A DNA stretch of 57,899 nt from Blastococcus sp. TF02A-35 (GTDB lineage: Bacteria; Actinomycetota; Actinomycetes; Mycobacteriales; Geodermatophilaceae). Location of the stretch: positions 1 through 57,899 of the forward strand of contig NZ_SPQP01000026.1 in the NCBI RefSeq assembly GCF_004571075.1. The letters run 5' to 3'. The position numbers and the translations under genes are program-made. The notes below the pieces were generated by a model, which saw only the letters and a program-made list of their open reading frames with translations, was not told the DNA's origin and did not search any database. This document shows, piece after piece, positions 25,811 through 33,924 of the stretch (the stretch's first letter is position 1; each line of letters begins with the position of its first letter).

Positions 25811-25871
25811 GCCCGGGTGACGAGCCTCGCACCCAGGAATCGATCCGTCGCGCGGGCCGGTTGCGCCGGGC

Positions 25872-26954
25872 ATGGACCTGTTCTCCCCCGTGCGGCTCGG
25901 CGACCTCGAGCTCGCCAACCGCGTCGTCATGGCCCCGCTCACCCGCATGCGCTCCGGTCGCGCCGGCATCCCGCGCGACATCGTCGTCGAGCACTACGAG
26001 CAGCGGGCCGGCACCGGCCTGATCATCACCGAGGGCACGTTCCCCAACGAGGAGTCCCGCGCGTTCGCCGGGCAGCCCGGCATCGTCACCGACGAGCAGG
26101 CCGAGGGCTGGCGACGGGTCGCCGACGCCGTGCACGCCCGCGGCGGGCGGATCGTCATGCAGGTCATGCACGGCGGCCGCGTCTCGCACCCCGAGCTCAC
26201 CGGCGGCCGCGTCGTCGCCCCGAGCGCCCTCGCGATCGACGGCGAGGTGCACGTGGGCGGGGGTGTGAAGAAGCCCTTCCCGGTGCCGCACGCCCTCACC
26301 ACCGAGGAGGCCCGCGCCACGCTGGCCGACTTCGTCGCCGCCTCGGAGCGCGCCGTGGCCGCCGGCCTGGACGGCGTGGAGCTGCACGGCGCCAACGGCT
26401 ACCTGTTGCACGAGTTCCTCTCACCGGCGTCGAACCAGCGGGACGACGTCTACGGCGGCAGCCCCGAGAACCGCGCCCGCTTCGTCGTCGAGGTCGTGAC
26501 GGCGGTCGCCGAGCGGGTCGGCGCCGGGAAGGTCGGCCTGCGCATCTCCCCCGAGCACAACATCCAGGGCGCCCTGGAGACCGACCGGGCCGACGTCCTG
26601 GCGACCTACGGCTCCCTCGTCGACCAGCTGCGCCCGCTGGGGCTGGCCTACCTGAGCGTCCTGCACCGCGAGCCCGCCGGGGACCTGGTGCAGGAGCTGC
26701 GCCGCCGCTTCGGCGGGCCGCTCATCGCCAACAGCGGCTTCGGCACGGTGACCACCCGCGAGGAGGCCGTGCGGCTGATCGAGGACGCGCACGCCGAGGC
26801 CGTCGCGGTCGGGCGCGCCCTCATCGCCAACCCCGACCTGGTCGAGCGGTGGCACGGCGAGCACCCGGAGAACGAGCCGGACGCGAGCACCTTCTACGCC
26901 TCGGGGCCCGAGGGCTACACCGACTACCCGTTCCTGGCCGCCTCCGGCCGCTGA
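25872..26954 (+). CDS. Old Yellow Enzyme-family NADH:flavin oxidoreductase (NemA-like)
   Basis: A 360-residue FMN-dependent ene-reductase. It opens L-F-S-P-V-R-L-G-D-L-E-L-A-N-R-V-V-M-A-P-L-T-R, the family's N-terminal block with the FMN-binding Thr. The substrate-binding H-x-x-N is H-G-A-N-G-Y-L-L, followed by Q-F-L-like E-F-L-S-P-A-S-N and the G-G-S-x-E-N-R-x-R-F motif. Members reduce alpha,beta-unsaturated carbonyls, nitro-compounds and N-ethylmaleimide. A G+C-rich hairpin ends the gene. Confidence 0.93.
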   Translation: MDLFSPVRLGDLELANRVVMAPLTRMRSGRAGIPRDIVVEHYEQRAGTGLIITEGTFPNEESRAFAGQPGIVTDEQAEGWRRVADAVHARGGRIVMQVMHGGRVSHPELTGGRVVAPSALAIDGEVHVGGGVKKPFPVPHALTTEEARATLADFVAASERAVAAGLDGVELHGANGYLLHEFLSPASNQRDDVYGGSPENRARFVVEVVTAVAERVGAGKVGLRISPEHNIQGALETDRADVLATYGSLVDQLRPLGLAYLSVLHREPAGDLVQELRRRFGGPLIANSGFGTVTTREEAVRLIEDAHAEAVAVGRALIANPDLVERWHGEHPENEPDASTFYASGPEGYTDYPFLAASGR

Positions 26955-26960
26955 ACCGTT

Positions 26961-26990
26961 GCCGCCCCGGCGTGCGAACGCCGGGGCGGC
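26961..26990 (+). terminator. Hairpin terminator of the Old Yellow Enzyme gene
   Basis: GCCGCCCCGGCG (26961-26972), loop TGCGAA, exact complement CGCCGGGGCGGC (26979-26990). It starts seven bases after the stop codon, followed by GGGTAG without a T-tract. Confidence 0.8.
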
Positions 26991-27101
26991 GGGGTAGCCC
27001 GCGGCGGTGGCGCCGGGGACGGCCCACGAGCCGGCGATCCGTCGTATCTTCCTGGCCCCGCCCGGAACGGATTCGTCCGAGGAGTTCGAGGAGCTGCCCA
27101 G

Positions 27102-28010
27102 GTGTCTGCGCAGGTCGGCCCGGCCCCCGATGCCGGCAGGCCGTCGCAGGCACGCCTGGTGCACGACTTCGTCGAAGCGGTGGAGGCGCTGCTGTGCGTC
27201 GTCGGCGCCGACGGCCGGGTCCTGTTCGCCAACCCCGCCCTCCAGCTCTTCACCGGCCGGACTGCCGAGGAGCTGGTCGGGCAGCGGTTCTGGGAGGTCT
27301 GGGTGGCACCCGAGGACGCCGCCCTGGCCGCCCACGCGGTCCGGTCGGCGATCGAGTCCGGCCGCGCCCATCCGCAGGAGGGCGACTGGATCGCCGCCGG
27401 CGGTGGACGGCGCCGGGTGACCATGCGCAACACCGTGCTGCGCGACCAGGACGGCCGGCCCTACGCCATCGCCTGCGTCGGCCTGGACGTCACCGACGAC
27501 CGGGCCCGCGAGGCCCGGCTGCGCCAGCAGACGCGGACGGACCCGCTGACCGGCGTCGCCAACAGGGGTGCGCTGTTCGACGCCCTGAAGGTCCGGCTGC
27601 GCGCCGAGGAGCCGAACGGGTGCGGCCTGCTCTTCTGCGACCTCGACGAGTTCAAGGCGGTGAACGACCTGCACGGCCACGCCACGGGCGACCGGCTGCT
27701 GGTCGAGGCCGCGGGCCGGCTCGCGGAGGTGGCCGGGCCCGACCACCTGGTGGCCCGGTTCGGGGGCGACGAGTTCGTCATCCTGTGCCCGCACGCGGAC
27801 GAGCAGGAGCTGAGGGCGCTGTCGGCGCGGGTCGCCGTCCGGCTGAGCGCCCCGTTCCCGGGCCCGGAGGGCTCGCTGCGGGTGGGCGTCAGCGTGGGCG
27901 CCGCGATCGGCCGGCCCGGGGAGCCGGCCGACGACGTCGTCGCCCGCGCCGACCGTGCCATGTACGGCGCGAAGAGCCACCAGCGCCGCAGGCGGCCACG
28001 GTCCACCTGA
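27102..28010 (+). CDS. PAS-GGDEF diguanylate cyclase (soluble)
   Basis: A 302-residue cytoplasmic protein. A PAS domain (about 20-135) contains V-V-G-A-D-G-R-V-L-F-A-N-P-A and ends in a PAC-like stretch. The GGDEF domain begins D-P-L-T-G-V-A-N-R and has an intact active site R-F-G-G-D-E-F-V-I-L. C terminus is very basic. It should make c-di-GMP in response to a cytoplasmic ligand or redox state. GTG start at 27102. Together with the EAL protein convergent at 28709 it gives a local synthesis/degradation pair. Confidence 0.88.
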   Translation: MSAQVGPAPDAGRPSQARLVHDFVEAVEALLCVVGADGRVLFANPALQLFTGRTAEELVGQRFWEVWVAPEDAALAAHAVRSAIESGRAHPQEGDWIAAGGGRRRVTMRNTVLRDQDGRPYAIACVGLDVTDDRAREARLRQQTRTDPLTGVANRGALFDALKVRLRAEEPNGCGLLFCDLDEFKAVNDLHGHATGDRLLVEAAGRLAEVAGPDHLVARFGGDEFVILCPHADEQELRALSARVAVRLSAPFPGPEGSLRVGVSVGAAIGRPGEPADDVVARADRAMYGAKSHQRRRRPRST

Positions 28011-28078
28011 GGCCGGCGATGAGTTCCCCGAGGGCGGGGCGTCTGACCCGGTGACACCCACCCCCCCAGGAGGTTCTC

Positions 28079-28699
28079 GTGCGCCCGCTCGTCGTCACCA
28101 CGTTCCTGACCCTCGACGGGGTCATGCAGGCCCCCGGCGGCCCGGAGGAGGACACCACCGGCGGGTTCCGCTGGGGTGGCTGGCTGGTGCCGCACTTCGA
28201 CGAGGAGCTGGGCGCGCAGATGGACGCCTGGTTCGCGACGGCCCAGGACTTCCTGCTCGGCCGCACCACCTACGAGATCTTCGCCGCGCACTGGCCGAAG
28301 GTGCCGACCGAGGGCGACGCCATCGCGACGGCGCTGAACACGCTGCCCAAGCACGTCGCGTCGCGCACCCTCACCTCGCTGGGCTGGGACACCGCGCGGC
28401 TGCTCGAGGGCGACGTCCCCGGCGCGGTGCGGGCGCTCACGGCCGCGGACGGCGGCGAGCTGCAGGTGCACGGCTCGGCGGGGCTGGTGCAGACCCTGCT
28501 GCGCGAGGACCTCGTCGACGAGCTGCGGGTGGTGGTCTTCCCGGTCGTCGTGGGGGAGGGCAAGCGGCTGTTCGGGGACGGAGCGGTCCCTCGCACCTGG
28601 CGGCTCACCGCCTCGAGGACGACGCCGGCCGGTGCCCTGGTCGCCACCTACCGGCGCGGGGGCGCGCTGACGACCGGCGACTTCACGCTGCCGGGCTGA
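28079..28699 (+). CDS. RibD C-terminal/dihydrofolate reductase-like protein
   Basis: A 206-residue protein starting V-T-T-F-L-T-L-D-G-V-M-Q-A-P-G-G, the usual opening of the RibD_C family, with later L-L-G-R-T-T-Y-E-I-F and H-G-S-A-G-L-V-Q-T-L-L and P-V-V-V-G-E-G-K-R-L-F. The fold binds NADPH as in dihydrofolate reductase. Stand-alone actinobacterial members have no assigned substrate. AGGAGG lies six bases before the GTG start, the best ribosome binding site in this part. Confidence 0.87.
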   Translation: MRPLVVTTFLTLDGVMQAPGGPEEDTTGGFRWGGWLVPHFDEELGAQMDAWFATAQDFLLGRTTYEIFAAHWPKVPTEGDAIATALNTLPKHVASRTLTSLGWDTARLLEGDVPGAVRALTAADGGELQVHGSAGLVQTLLREDLVDELRVVVFPVVVGEGKRLFGDGAVPRTWRLTASRTTPAGALVATYRRGGALTTGDFTLPG

Positions 28700-28708
28700 G
28701 CGGGGCGG

Positions 28709-29935
28709 TCAGACGTCCGCGGTCGCGGTGGGCTCGCGACGGGGCGCGGGGATCCGCGGTGCCGCCGTCGCCGCGAGGGCCTCGGGCGGTCCTGGACGGC
28801 CGTAGTGCCAGCCCTGGCCGTAGTCGACACCCAGCTCCCGCAGCACCGCGTGCTCCGCGACGGTCTCCACGCCCTCGGCGACCACCTGGACGTCGCAGCC
28901 GTGCGCGAAGTCGGCGAGCGAGGCGACGAGCTTGGCCAGCACCGGGTCGGCGTCCAGGCCGGCCACGATGCTGCGGTCGACCTTGATGACGTCGGGGGCG
29001 GTGACCACGATGTGCCGCAGCGAGGAGAACCCCGCGCCGACGTCGTCGATGGCCAGCCGCAGCCCGTCCTCGCGCAGCGGCGCCAGCACGGCGGTCAGCG
29101 CCGCGTAGTCCTCGACCTGGTCGTGCTCGGAGAGCTCCAGCAGGATCCGGTCCAGCGGCAGCCGGCCGAGCAGCTCGCCGCACTCCGGGGTGAGCAGCGT
29201 GGCGGGGGAGACGTTCATGGAGACGTAGCCCTCGACCCGGTCCAGCAGGGCTGCCGCGCGCTCGAGGGCCAGCACCTCCAGCCGGTGGCCGGCACCGATG
29301 CTGTGCGCCTCGGCGAAGCAGACGTCCGGGGGCAGGCCCCAGTCGCCGGGGAACCGGCTGAGCGCCTCGGCGCCCACCCGGCTGCCGGTGGCGAGCGAGA
29401 CGATCGGCTGCAGGACGACCGTGGGCCCGCCGGCGGCGATGAGGGGGTCGAGGCGGCCGGAGATCTCCTCGCGCCGCTCCTGCGAGCGGACCTCCGGCTC
29501 GATGATCACGGCGGCGGCGGACGCCAGCACGTCCATCAGCGCCTTGTCGCGCTGGGTGAGGTTCTTGTCGGTGGTGAGCCCGGCGGCGCAGAAGGTGCCG
29601 TACAGGGAGCCGTCGCTCAGGGTCACCGGCACGGAGACGTAGCTGCGCAGGCGGGGCATGCGTGCGGCCGGCAGCGCCATCGCCGCGGGGTGGTCCTTGA
29701 GGTCGGGGATGACCTGCGGGAGCTTCCTGTCCAGGATCGCCTGGCACAGGGTGGCCTCCTGGCGCTGCTGGTAGCCCTCCTGGAAGAGGAACGGCACCGA
29801 GGTGTCGACGACCTCGAGGTGCTGCGTCGTGCCGTCCAGCCGGCTGAGGAAGGCGACGCTGAGCCGCAGCGACTTGCGGGCCGTGTGCAGCAGGTCGGCG
29901 ATCTGCTGCTCGGCCGGCGAGCGATCTCTGCTCAC
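28709..29935 (-). CDS. GAF-EAL c-di-GMP phosphodiesterase (paralogue 1)
   Basis: A 408-residue soluble protein. The GAF domain covers about residues 25-160. The EAL domain (about 170-400) has E-A-L-S-R-F, M-N-V-S-P, L-L-E-L-S-E-H, A-I-D-D-V-G-A-G-F-S-S-L, I-K-V-D-R-S and A-E-G-V-E-T. The metal and catalytic residues (E of EAL, N, E, DD, K, E, and Q in the last loop) are present although D-D-V-G-A-G departs from the usual D-D-F-G-T-G. It is therefore probably active on c-di-GMP. GTG 29935 is chosen because GGAGGGG lies just before it. A close paralogue is at 37907-39139. Confidence 0.88.
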   Translation of the reverse strand: MSRDRSPAEQQIADLLHTARKSLRLSVAFLSRLDGTTQHLEVVDTSVPFLFQEGYQQRQEATLCQAILDRKLPQVIPDLKDHPAAMALPAARMPRLRSYVSVPVTLSDGSLYGTFCAAGLTTDKNLTQRDKALMDVLASAAAVIIEPEVRSQERREEISGRLDPLIAAGGPTVVLQPIVSLATGSRVGAEALSRFPGDWGLPPDVCFAEAHSIGAGHRLEVLALERAAALLDRVEGYVSMNVSPATLLTPECGELLGRLPLDRILLELSEHDQVEDYAALTAVLAPLREDGLRLAIDDVGAGFSSLRHIVVTAPDVIKVDRSIVAGLDADPVLAKLVASLADFAHGCDVQVVAEGVETVAEHAVLRELGVDYGQGWHYGRPGPPEALAATAAPRIPAPRREPTATADV

Positions 29936-30018
29936 GGGCTCCCCTCCACCGGGACGATTCCCCTCCATCGGCACGGCGGGGCCGGCGCTGGAGCGGCGTC
30001 ACCCGGCCGGGTGGGCGG

Positions 30019-31149
30019 TCACACGGAGCTGATCGCCCGCATCAGGTCGACCAGCCCGGCACCCTGGAAGTCCGGCACCCGCCCCAGCGACGAGGCGGTG
30101 TCGCGGAAGACCTGCTTCACGCGCGCCGGGTCGGCGATGAACTCGCGCTTGACCGACAGGAAGGCCGCCGCGGCCCCGGAGACGTGCGGGGCGGCCATGC
30201 TGGTCCCGTCGTCGTCCAGGTAGACCGCCCGGGCGCCGTCCGGGCCGAGGTCGCCCAGCCGGGCCAGGGCCGCTCCGGCCGCGCAGGACGTGATCTTCTC
30301 GCCGGGGGCGACGACGTCCGGTTTCTGGCGCCCGTCGCCCGTGGGTCCCTTGGAGGAGAAGTAGGAGACGCCGTAGGTGTAGGGCTGGTCGCGGTGGGTG
30401 GCCCCCACGGTGATCGCCAGCTCGGCGTTGCCGGGGTCGTTGATGGTCAGCGCCATGCCGGTGCTGGTCGACCGCGTGCGGGCGGCCACCCGGCCGTAGC
30501 CGGTGTTCCCTGCGGCCGCGACGACCACGACGCCGCTGCGCACCAGCTCGTTCACCTCGACGCAGAAGGGGCTCTGGCCGCAGGCGAACCACTGTGCGTC
30601 GAACTCGTACCCCAGGCTGAGGTTCACCCCGTGGATCCGCAGCCCCTTCCCGCCGACGTTGACCTGGCGCACGTAGCGCAGGGCCTCGATGATCGCCGAG
30701 GTCAGCCCGGCGCCCTTGTCGTCGAGGACCCGCAGGCTGACCAGCTTGCAGCGCGGGGCGACCCCCGCGAGGGCCGGGATCCCGTCGAGGGACCGGTCCT
30801 CGTGCACGATGTCGCCGGTCGAGACGTCGCGCACCCGCTCGGTCACCCGGAGCTTGGCCTCGGCCCACGCCGCACGGGGCAGCTCGCCGGCGATCACCCC
30901 GGCGACGTGCGACCCGTGCCCGTAGCCGTCGCGCAGCGCGGCCGCGGCCGACTCGGCCGGGTCCGCGTGCACGGCGGAGAAGTCGCGGTGCAGCTCCGCC
31001 ACCGATCCGCCGAGGGTGTCGTGCTCCCGGAAGTGCAGGTGCGCCCCGTCGATCCCGGAGTCGATGACCGCCCACACGATCCCGGCGCCGTCGGCCTGGA
31101 AGGAGCGGCGCGCCGCGTCGGCCTTGATGGTGGCCACGGACCTGTCCAT
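30019..31149 (-). CDS. Subtilisin-like (S8) serine protease, no signal or propeptide
   Basis: A 376-residue S8 peptidase. The catalytic triad is intact: Asp30 in V-I-D-S-G-I-D, His78 in G-H-G-S-H-V-A-G and Ser317 in D-G-T-S-M-A-A-P-H, with oxyanion Asn215 in A-A-G-N. The protein begins almost at the catalytic core, so it has neither a signal peptide nor an N-terminal propeptide and should act in the cytoplasm. Its ATG overlaps the stop of the propeptide-like gene (TGATG at 31147-31151). As the last gene of the RiPP-like operon it is the natural candidate for leader removal. Confidence 0.9.
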   Translation of the reverse strand: MDRSVATIKADAARRSFQADGAGIVWAVIDSGIDGAHLHFREHDTLGGSVAELHRDFSAVHADPAESAAAALRDGYGHGSHVAGVIAGELPRAAWAEAKLRVTERVRDVSTGDIVHEDRSLDGIPALAGVAPRCKLVSLRVLDDKGAGLTSAIIEALRYVRQVNVGGKGLRIHGVNLSLGYEFDAQWFACGQSPFCVEVNELVRSGVVVVAAAGNTGYGRVAARTRSTSTGMALTINDPGNAELAITVGATHRDQPYTYGVSYFSSKGPTGDGRQKPDVVAPGEKITSCAAGAALARLGDLGPDGARAVYLDDDGTSMAAPHVSGAAAAFLSVKREFIADPARVKQVFRDTASSLGRVPDFQGAGLVDLMRAISSV

Positions 31150-31553
31150 CAGCTGCTCCTCAGCGGTCGCACCGGGAAGTCGGGCCAGACGCGGTAGATC
31201 GCCCGGCGCCGGCGGTCGGGCTCGGCGGCGTCGGCGGCGACCAGCCGCCGGCTGTCGGCGACCGAGAGCCGGGCGGTGAACAGGGACCCCGAGACGGCGC
31301 GCGGGCCGGCCGGCTCCCCCAGCTCGCGGGCGAACAGCTCGACCAGCCGCGCGCGGGCCGCCTCGAGCCCCCCGGGGTGCGCGATGTTCAGCTCGACCAT
31401 GATCGGGACGGGCGCGTCCTCGTCGGTGTCGATGCCCATGCGGGCGCGCTCGTCGGGGTCCCGCAGGGCCTCCGACAACGTCTCGCGCACGTTCGGGCGC
31501 ATCACCTCGGGCAGGCCCGCCGCGGACGGCGCGCCGGCGTCGGGACCGGTCAC
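31149..31553 (-). CDS. Inhibitor I9/propeptide-like protein encoded apart from the protease
   Basis: A 134-residue protein. The centre, P-I-M-V-E-L-N-I followed by an amphipathic helix, then S-G-S-L-F-T-A-R-L-S-V-A-D-S-R-R-L-V and A-I-Y-R-V-W-P-D, follows the order beta-helix-beta-beta-helix-beta of subtilisin propeptides (I9), including the usual f-s-A-x-L-s segment. The gene sits between the radical SAM gene (two bases after its TAG) and the protease (overlapping stop/start). I infer a propeptide or chaperone working in trans; the resemblance is by eye and could be wrong. Confidence 0.6.
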   Translation of the reverse strand: MTGPDAGAPSAAGLPEVMRPNVRETLSEALRDPDERARMGIDTDEDAPVPIMVELNIAHPGGLEAARARLVELFARELGEPAGPRAVSGSLFTARLSVADSRRLVAADAAEPDRRRRAIYRVWPDFPVRPLRSS

Positions 31554-31555
31554 GG

Positions 31556-33487
31556 CTACCGCCCCGGCACGGCCGGCAGCGCCAGCGCCACGGCGAGGTC
31601 GCCGTCCAGGAACATGAGGCCGCGGGCCCCGAACTCGCCGAAGACCTCGCGGAGCTCCTCGACCGACCGGCGCAGCCCCAGCTTGTCCCGGACGGCGGAG
31701 GCGGTCGTGGGCCGGTCGCTGCAGGCCAGGTAGATCTCCGCCAGCTCGCCGGTGAAGGTGTACGTGCCCGGGTTCTGCGGGGTGCGGTTGTCGTAGATCT
31801 GGAGGAAGTCGGGCGCCGACCAGTACGTGAGCACCGGGGCCTCCTCGCCCTGCCACGCCTGGTTCCAGTCTGCGATCGCCGTCCGTAGCGGGTCGTAGAC
31901 GCTGTCGGGCAGCGCGTCCTCCAGCTCGTACTGGAAGAAGTAGGCGATCCGCTCGCCGTCCACGGTGGCCGGGTACACGTACCGGTAGCCCTCCTCGGGT
32001 GTGCGGCGCATCCGGCCGAAGGAGTCGGGCTCGGTGAACAGCGGGCTGAACCGCTCCATCCAGATCCGGCTCGCGCTGCCCGGCGGACGCAGGTGCACCA
32101 GGTGCGGGACGACCCGGGCCATCTCCGCGTAGTCCTCCTCGGTCTCGCCCGGGAAGCCCCACAGCACGTTCCACGCCACCCCGATGCCGTAGTACTGCGC
32201 CCAGCGCAGCAGGTTGACGTTCTGAGCAGCGCGGATGCCTTTGCGCATCAATGCGAGGACGTGCGAGTTGAGCGATTCCAGGCCGGGTTGGATGCGGGTG
32301 ACGCCGGATTGCGCGAGCAGTTTCAGCTGCGCCCGCGAGAGGTTTGCCTTCACCTCGTAGAACAATTCGTAGTCGGCGCCGCTCTCGACGATCGCCGGGA
32401 GCAGTTTCTTCAGGTATCCCATGTCCAGGATGTTGTCGACCGCGCCGAACTTGAAGCTGCGGTACTGCTTCGCGTGGTGTGCGAGCTCGTCGAAGACGCG
32501 TTCCGGCGACTTCGAGCGGAATGTCATGGTTCCGCCGTTGAGGCCGCAGAAGGTGCAGTGGTGCTTGGCGCCCCACCAGCACCCGCGGGCGGACTCGAAC
32601 GGGATCCAGACGTTGCGGTGGCCGGTGCGCGGCAGCAGCCCGAGGTCCTCGGTGCGCTGGAAGTACTCGGCGTAGTCGGGGATGGGCAGGTCGTCCAGCT
32701 GGGTGAGCGGCGGGGCCGGGGGAGTCGAGACCACCTGTCCTCCTCGCCGGCGGGCGACGCCGGGGATGCCCGCCGGGTCCTCGCCCGCCGCCAGGGCGTC
32801 GAGCAGGGCGGGGAACGCGCTGTCCCCCTCCCCGATGACGGCGTAGTCGATGCAGTCCACGGTCCGGACCAGCTCCAGCCCCATCTCCCCGTCGAAGTTG
32901 GCGCCACCGAACACGGTGACCAGGTGGGGGTGCCGCGCCTTCAGCCGCCGGGCGAGGGCGAACGAGGCGGCGTTCTGCTGGAAGGTCGAGGTGAAGCCGA
33001 CGACCTTCATCGACCCCCACGGGAGCGCCTCCTCCAGCGCGTCGAGGTACGCGGGCACCTCCTCGAGGCGGGTGGCGAGCAGCCGTTCGCGGACCTCGTC
33101 GGCGGTGCCGCCCAGGTGGGTCAGGTCGTCGGCGAAGTCGTCGAGCAGGCGGGCGTCGCGGTCCGGCGCGGCGTCGCCGAACGCCTCGACGGAGAACAGC
33201 CAGTCGCCGACCATCCGCCCCCGCTGCTCGCAGAGGACCACGTAGCGCTCGGTGCCGATCCGGGCGGCGAAGTCCAGGTTGGCGTGCAGCGTGGTCACGG
33301 GGAAGCCCGCGGCGGTCCCGATGGCCTTCAGCAGGCCCAGCTGGATCGACGGGCGGTCGTGCTCCATGAACGGCATCGACACCAGGGCCACCGGCCACTG
33401 CGCTCGCTGCTCGGGGGTGAGGAAGGTGTCGCGGCCGGGAGCGCCGCGGCCGGGGGGACGGGACAGCGTCAGCGGAACGGCCGACAT
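31556..33487 (-). CDS. RiPP maturation radical SAM protein with B12-binding domain (rSAM_ocin_1-like)
   Basis: A 643-residue enzyme. Residues about 30-250 form a cobalamin-binding Rossmann domain (V-T-V-F-G-G-A-N-F-D-G and Y-A-V-I-G-E-G-D). The radical SAM cluster ligands are Cys303, Cys311 and Cys314 in R-G-C-W-W-G-A-K-H-H-C-T-F-C, a CX7CX2C spacing rather than CX3CX2C; this matches the family named RiPP maturation radical SAM C-methyltransferase. Later motifs: P-G-L-E-S-L-N-S and W-G-F-P-G-E-T. Such enzymes are predicted to methylate unactivated carbons of a precursor peptide. Residues about 321-421 are written with codons unlike the rest. ATG 33487 is preceded by AGAAGGG. Confidence 0.88.
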   Translation of the reverse strand: MSAVPLTLSRPPGRGAPGRDTFLTPEQRAQWPVALVSMPFMEHDRPSIQLGLLKAIGTAAGFPVTTLHANLDFAARIGTERYVVLCEQRGRMVGDWLFSVEAFGDAAPDRDARLLDDFADDLTHLGGTADEVRERLLATRLEEVPAYLDALEEALPWGSMKVVGFTSTFQQNAASFALARRLKARHPHLVTVFGGANFDGEMGLELVRTVDCIDYAVIGEGDSAFPALLDALAAGEDPAGIPGVARRRGGQVVSTPPAPPLTQLDDLPIPDYAEYFQRTEDLGLLPRTGHRNVWIPFESARGCWWGAKHHCTFCGLNGGTMTFRSKSPERVFDELAHHAKQYRSFKFGAVDNILDMGYLKKLLPAIVESGADYELFYEVKANLSRAQLKLLAQSGVTRIQPGLESLNSHVLALMRKGIRAAQNVNLLRWAQYYGIGVAWNVLWGFPGETEEDYAEMARVVPHLVHLRPPGSASRIWMERFSPLFTEPDSFGRMRRTPEEGYRYVYPATVDGERIAYFFQYELEDALPDSVYDPLRTAIADWNQAWQGEEAPVLTYWSAPDFLQIYDNRTPQNPGTYTFTGELAEIYLACSDRPTTASAVRDKLGLRRSVEELREVFGEFGARGLMFLDGDLAVALALPAVPGR

Positions 33488-33543
33488 GGCAGGGCCCTTC
33501 TGGAACCGGTGCGGGGGAGGAGGTGGGGAGCCGGCGGCGCGGC

Positions 33544-33587
33544 CCCGTCACGGGCGGGTGCGCCGGTCGGCGTCCGTCCGTGACGGG
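33544..33587 (-). terminator. Attenuator-like inverted repeat between precursor and radical SAM gene
   Basis: CCCGTCACGG (33544-33553) pairs exactly with CCGTGACGGG (33578-33587) across 24 bases. It lies in the 116-base gap after the precursor-like gene and before the radical SAM gene. A partial terminator here would give more precursor than enzyme, a common arrangement in peptide natural product operons. No T-tract. Confidence 0.5.
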
Positions 33588-33603
33588 TCCGCGTGGAGGG
33601 CTG

Positions 33604-33924
33604 CTACTCGATCGTGACCGTGATGCTGCCGCCGACCTTGATGGCCGCGGCGCCGCCGGCGTCGCTGACCTCGCCGGGGGTGAACGCGCCGACGAACGCG
33701 TCCCGCAGCGGCGGGAGGTCGCCCTCGACGCCCACCGAGATGGGCGTGTCCTGGTTGCCTCCCCGGGCGACGGTCTGCCCGGTGCCCGAGCTGAAGGACT
33801 CCGACGCCGCGGCGATGACGCCGGTGAGCAGGGCCTTCTCCTGCTCGGAGAGCTGGGGTTCGAGACCGGCGATCTTGTCGCCGAGGCTCTGGACGTCGGC
33901 CTGGGTCACGGGGATCTGGGCCAT
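33604..33924 (-). CDS. Candidate RiPP precursor peptide
   Basis: A 106-residue protein with an excellent GGAGG site five bases before its ATG. The N-terminal half (residues 5-50) is predicted helical and acidic, with L-E-P-Q-L-S-E-Q-E-K-A-L-L-T-G-V-I like a leader. The second half is Gly/Ser/Thr/Val-rich, ending G-G-S-I-T-V-T-I-E, without Cys or aromatic residues except Phe. It is the first gene of the operon with the radical SAM protein, propeptide-like protein and protease. I do not recognise a named precursor family; the assignment rests on size, layout and neighbours. Confidence 0.6.
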   Translation of the reverse strand: MAQIPVTQADVQSLGDKIAGLEPQLSEQEKALLTGVIAAASESFSSGTGQTVARGGNQDTPISVGVEGDLPPLRDAFVGAFTPGEVSDAGGAAAIKVGGSITVTIE

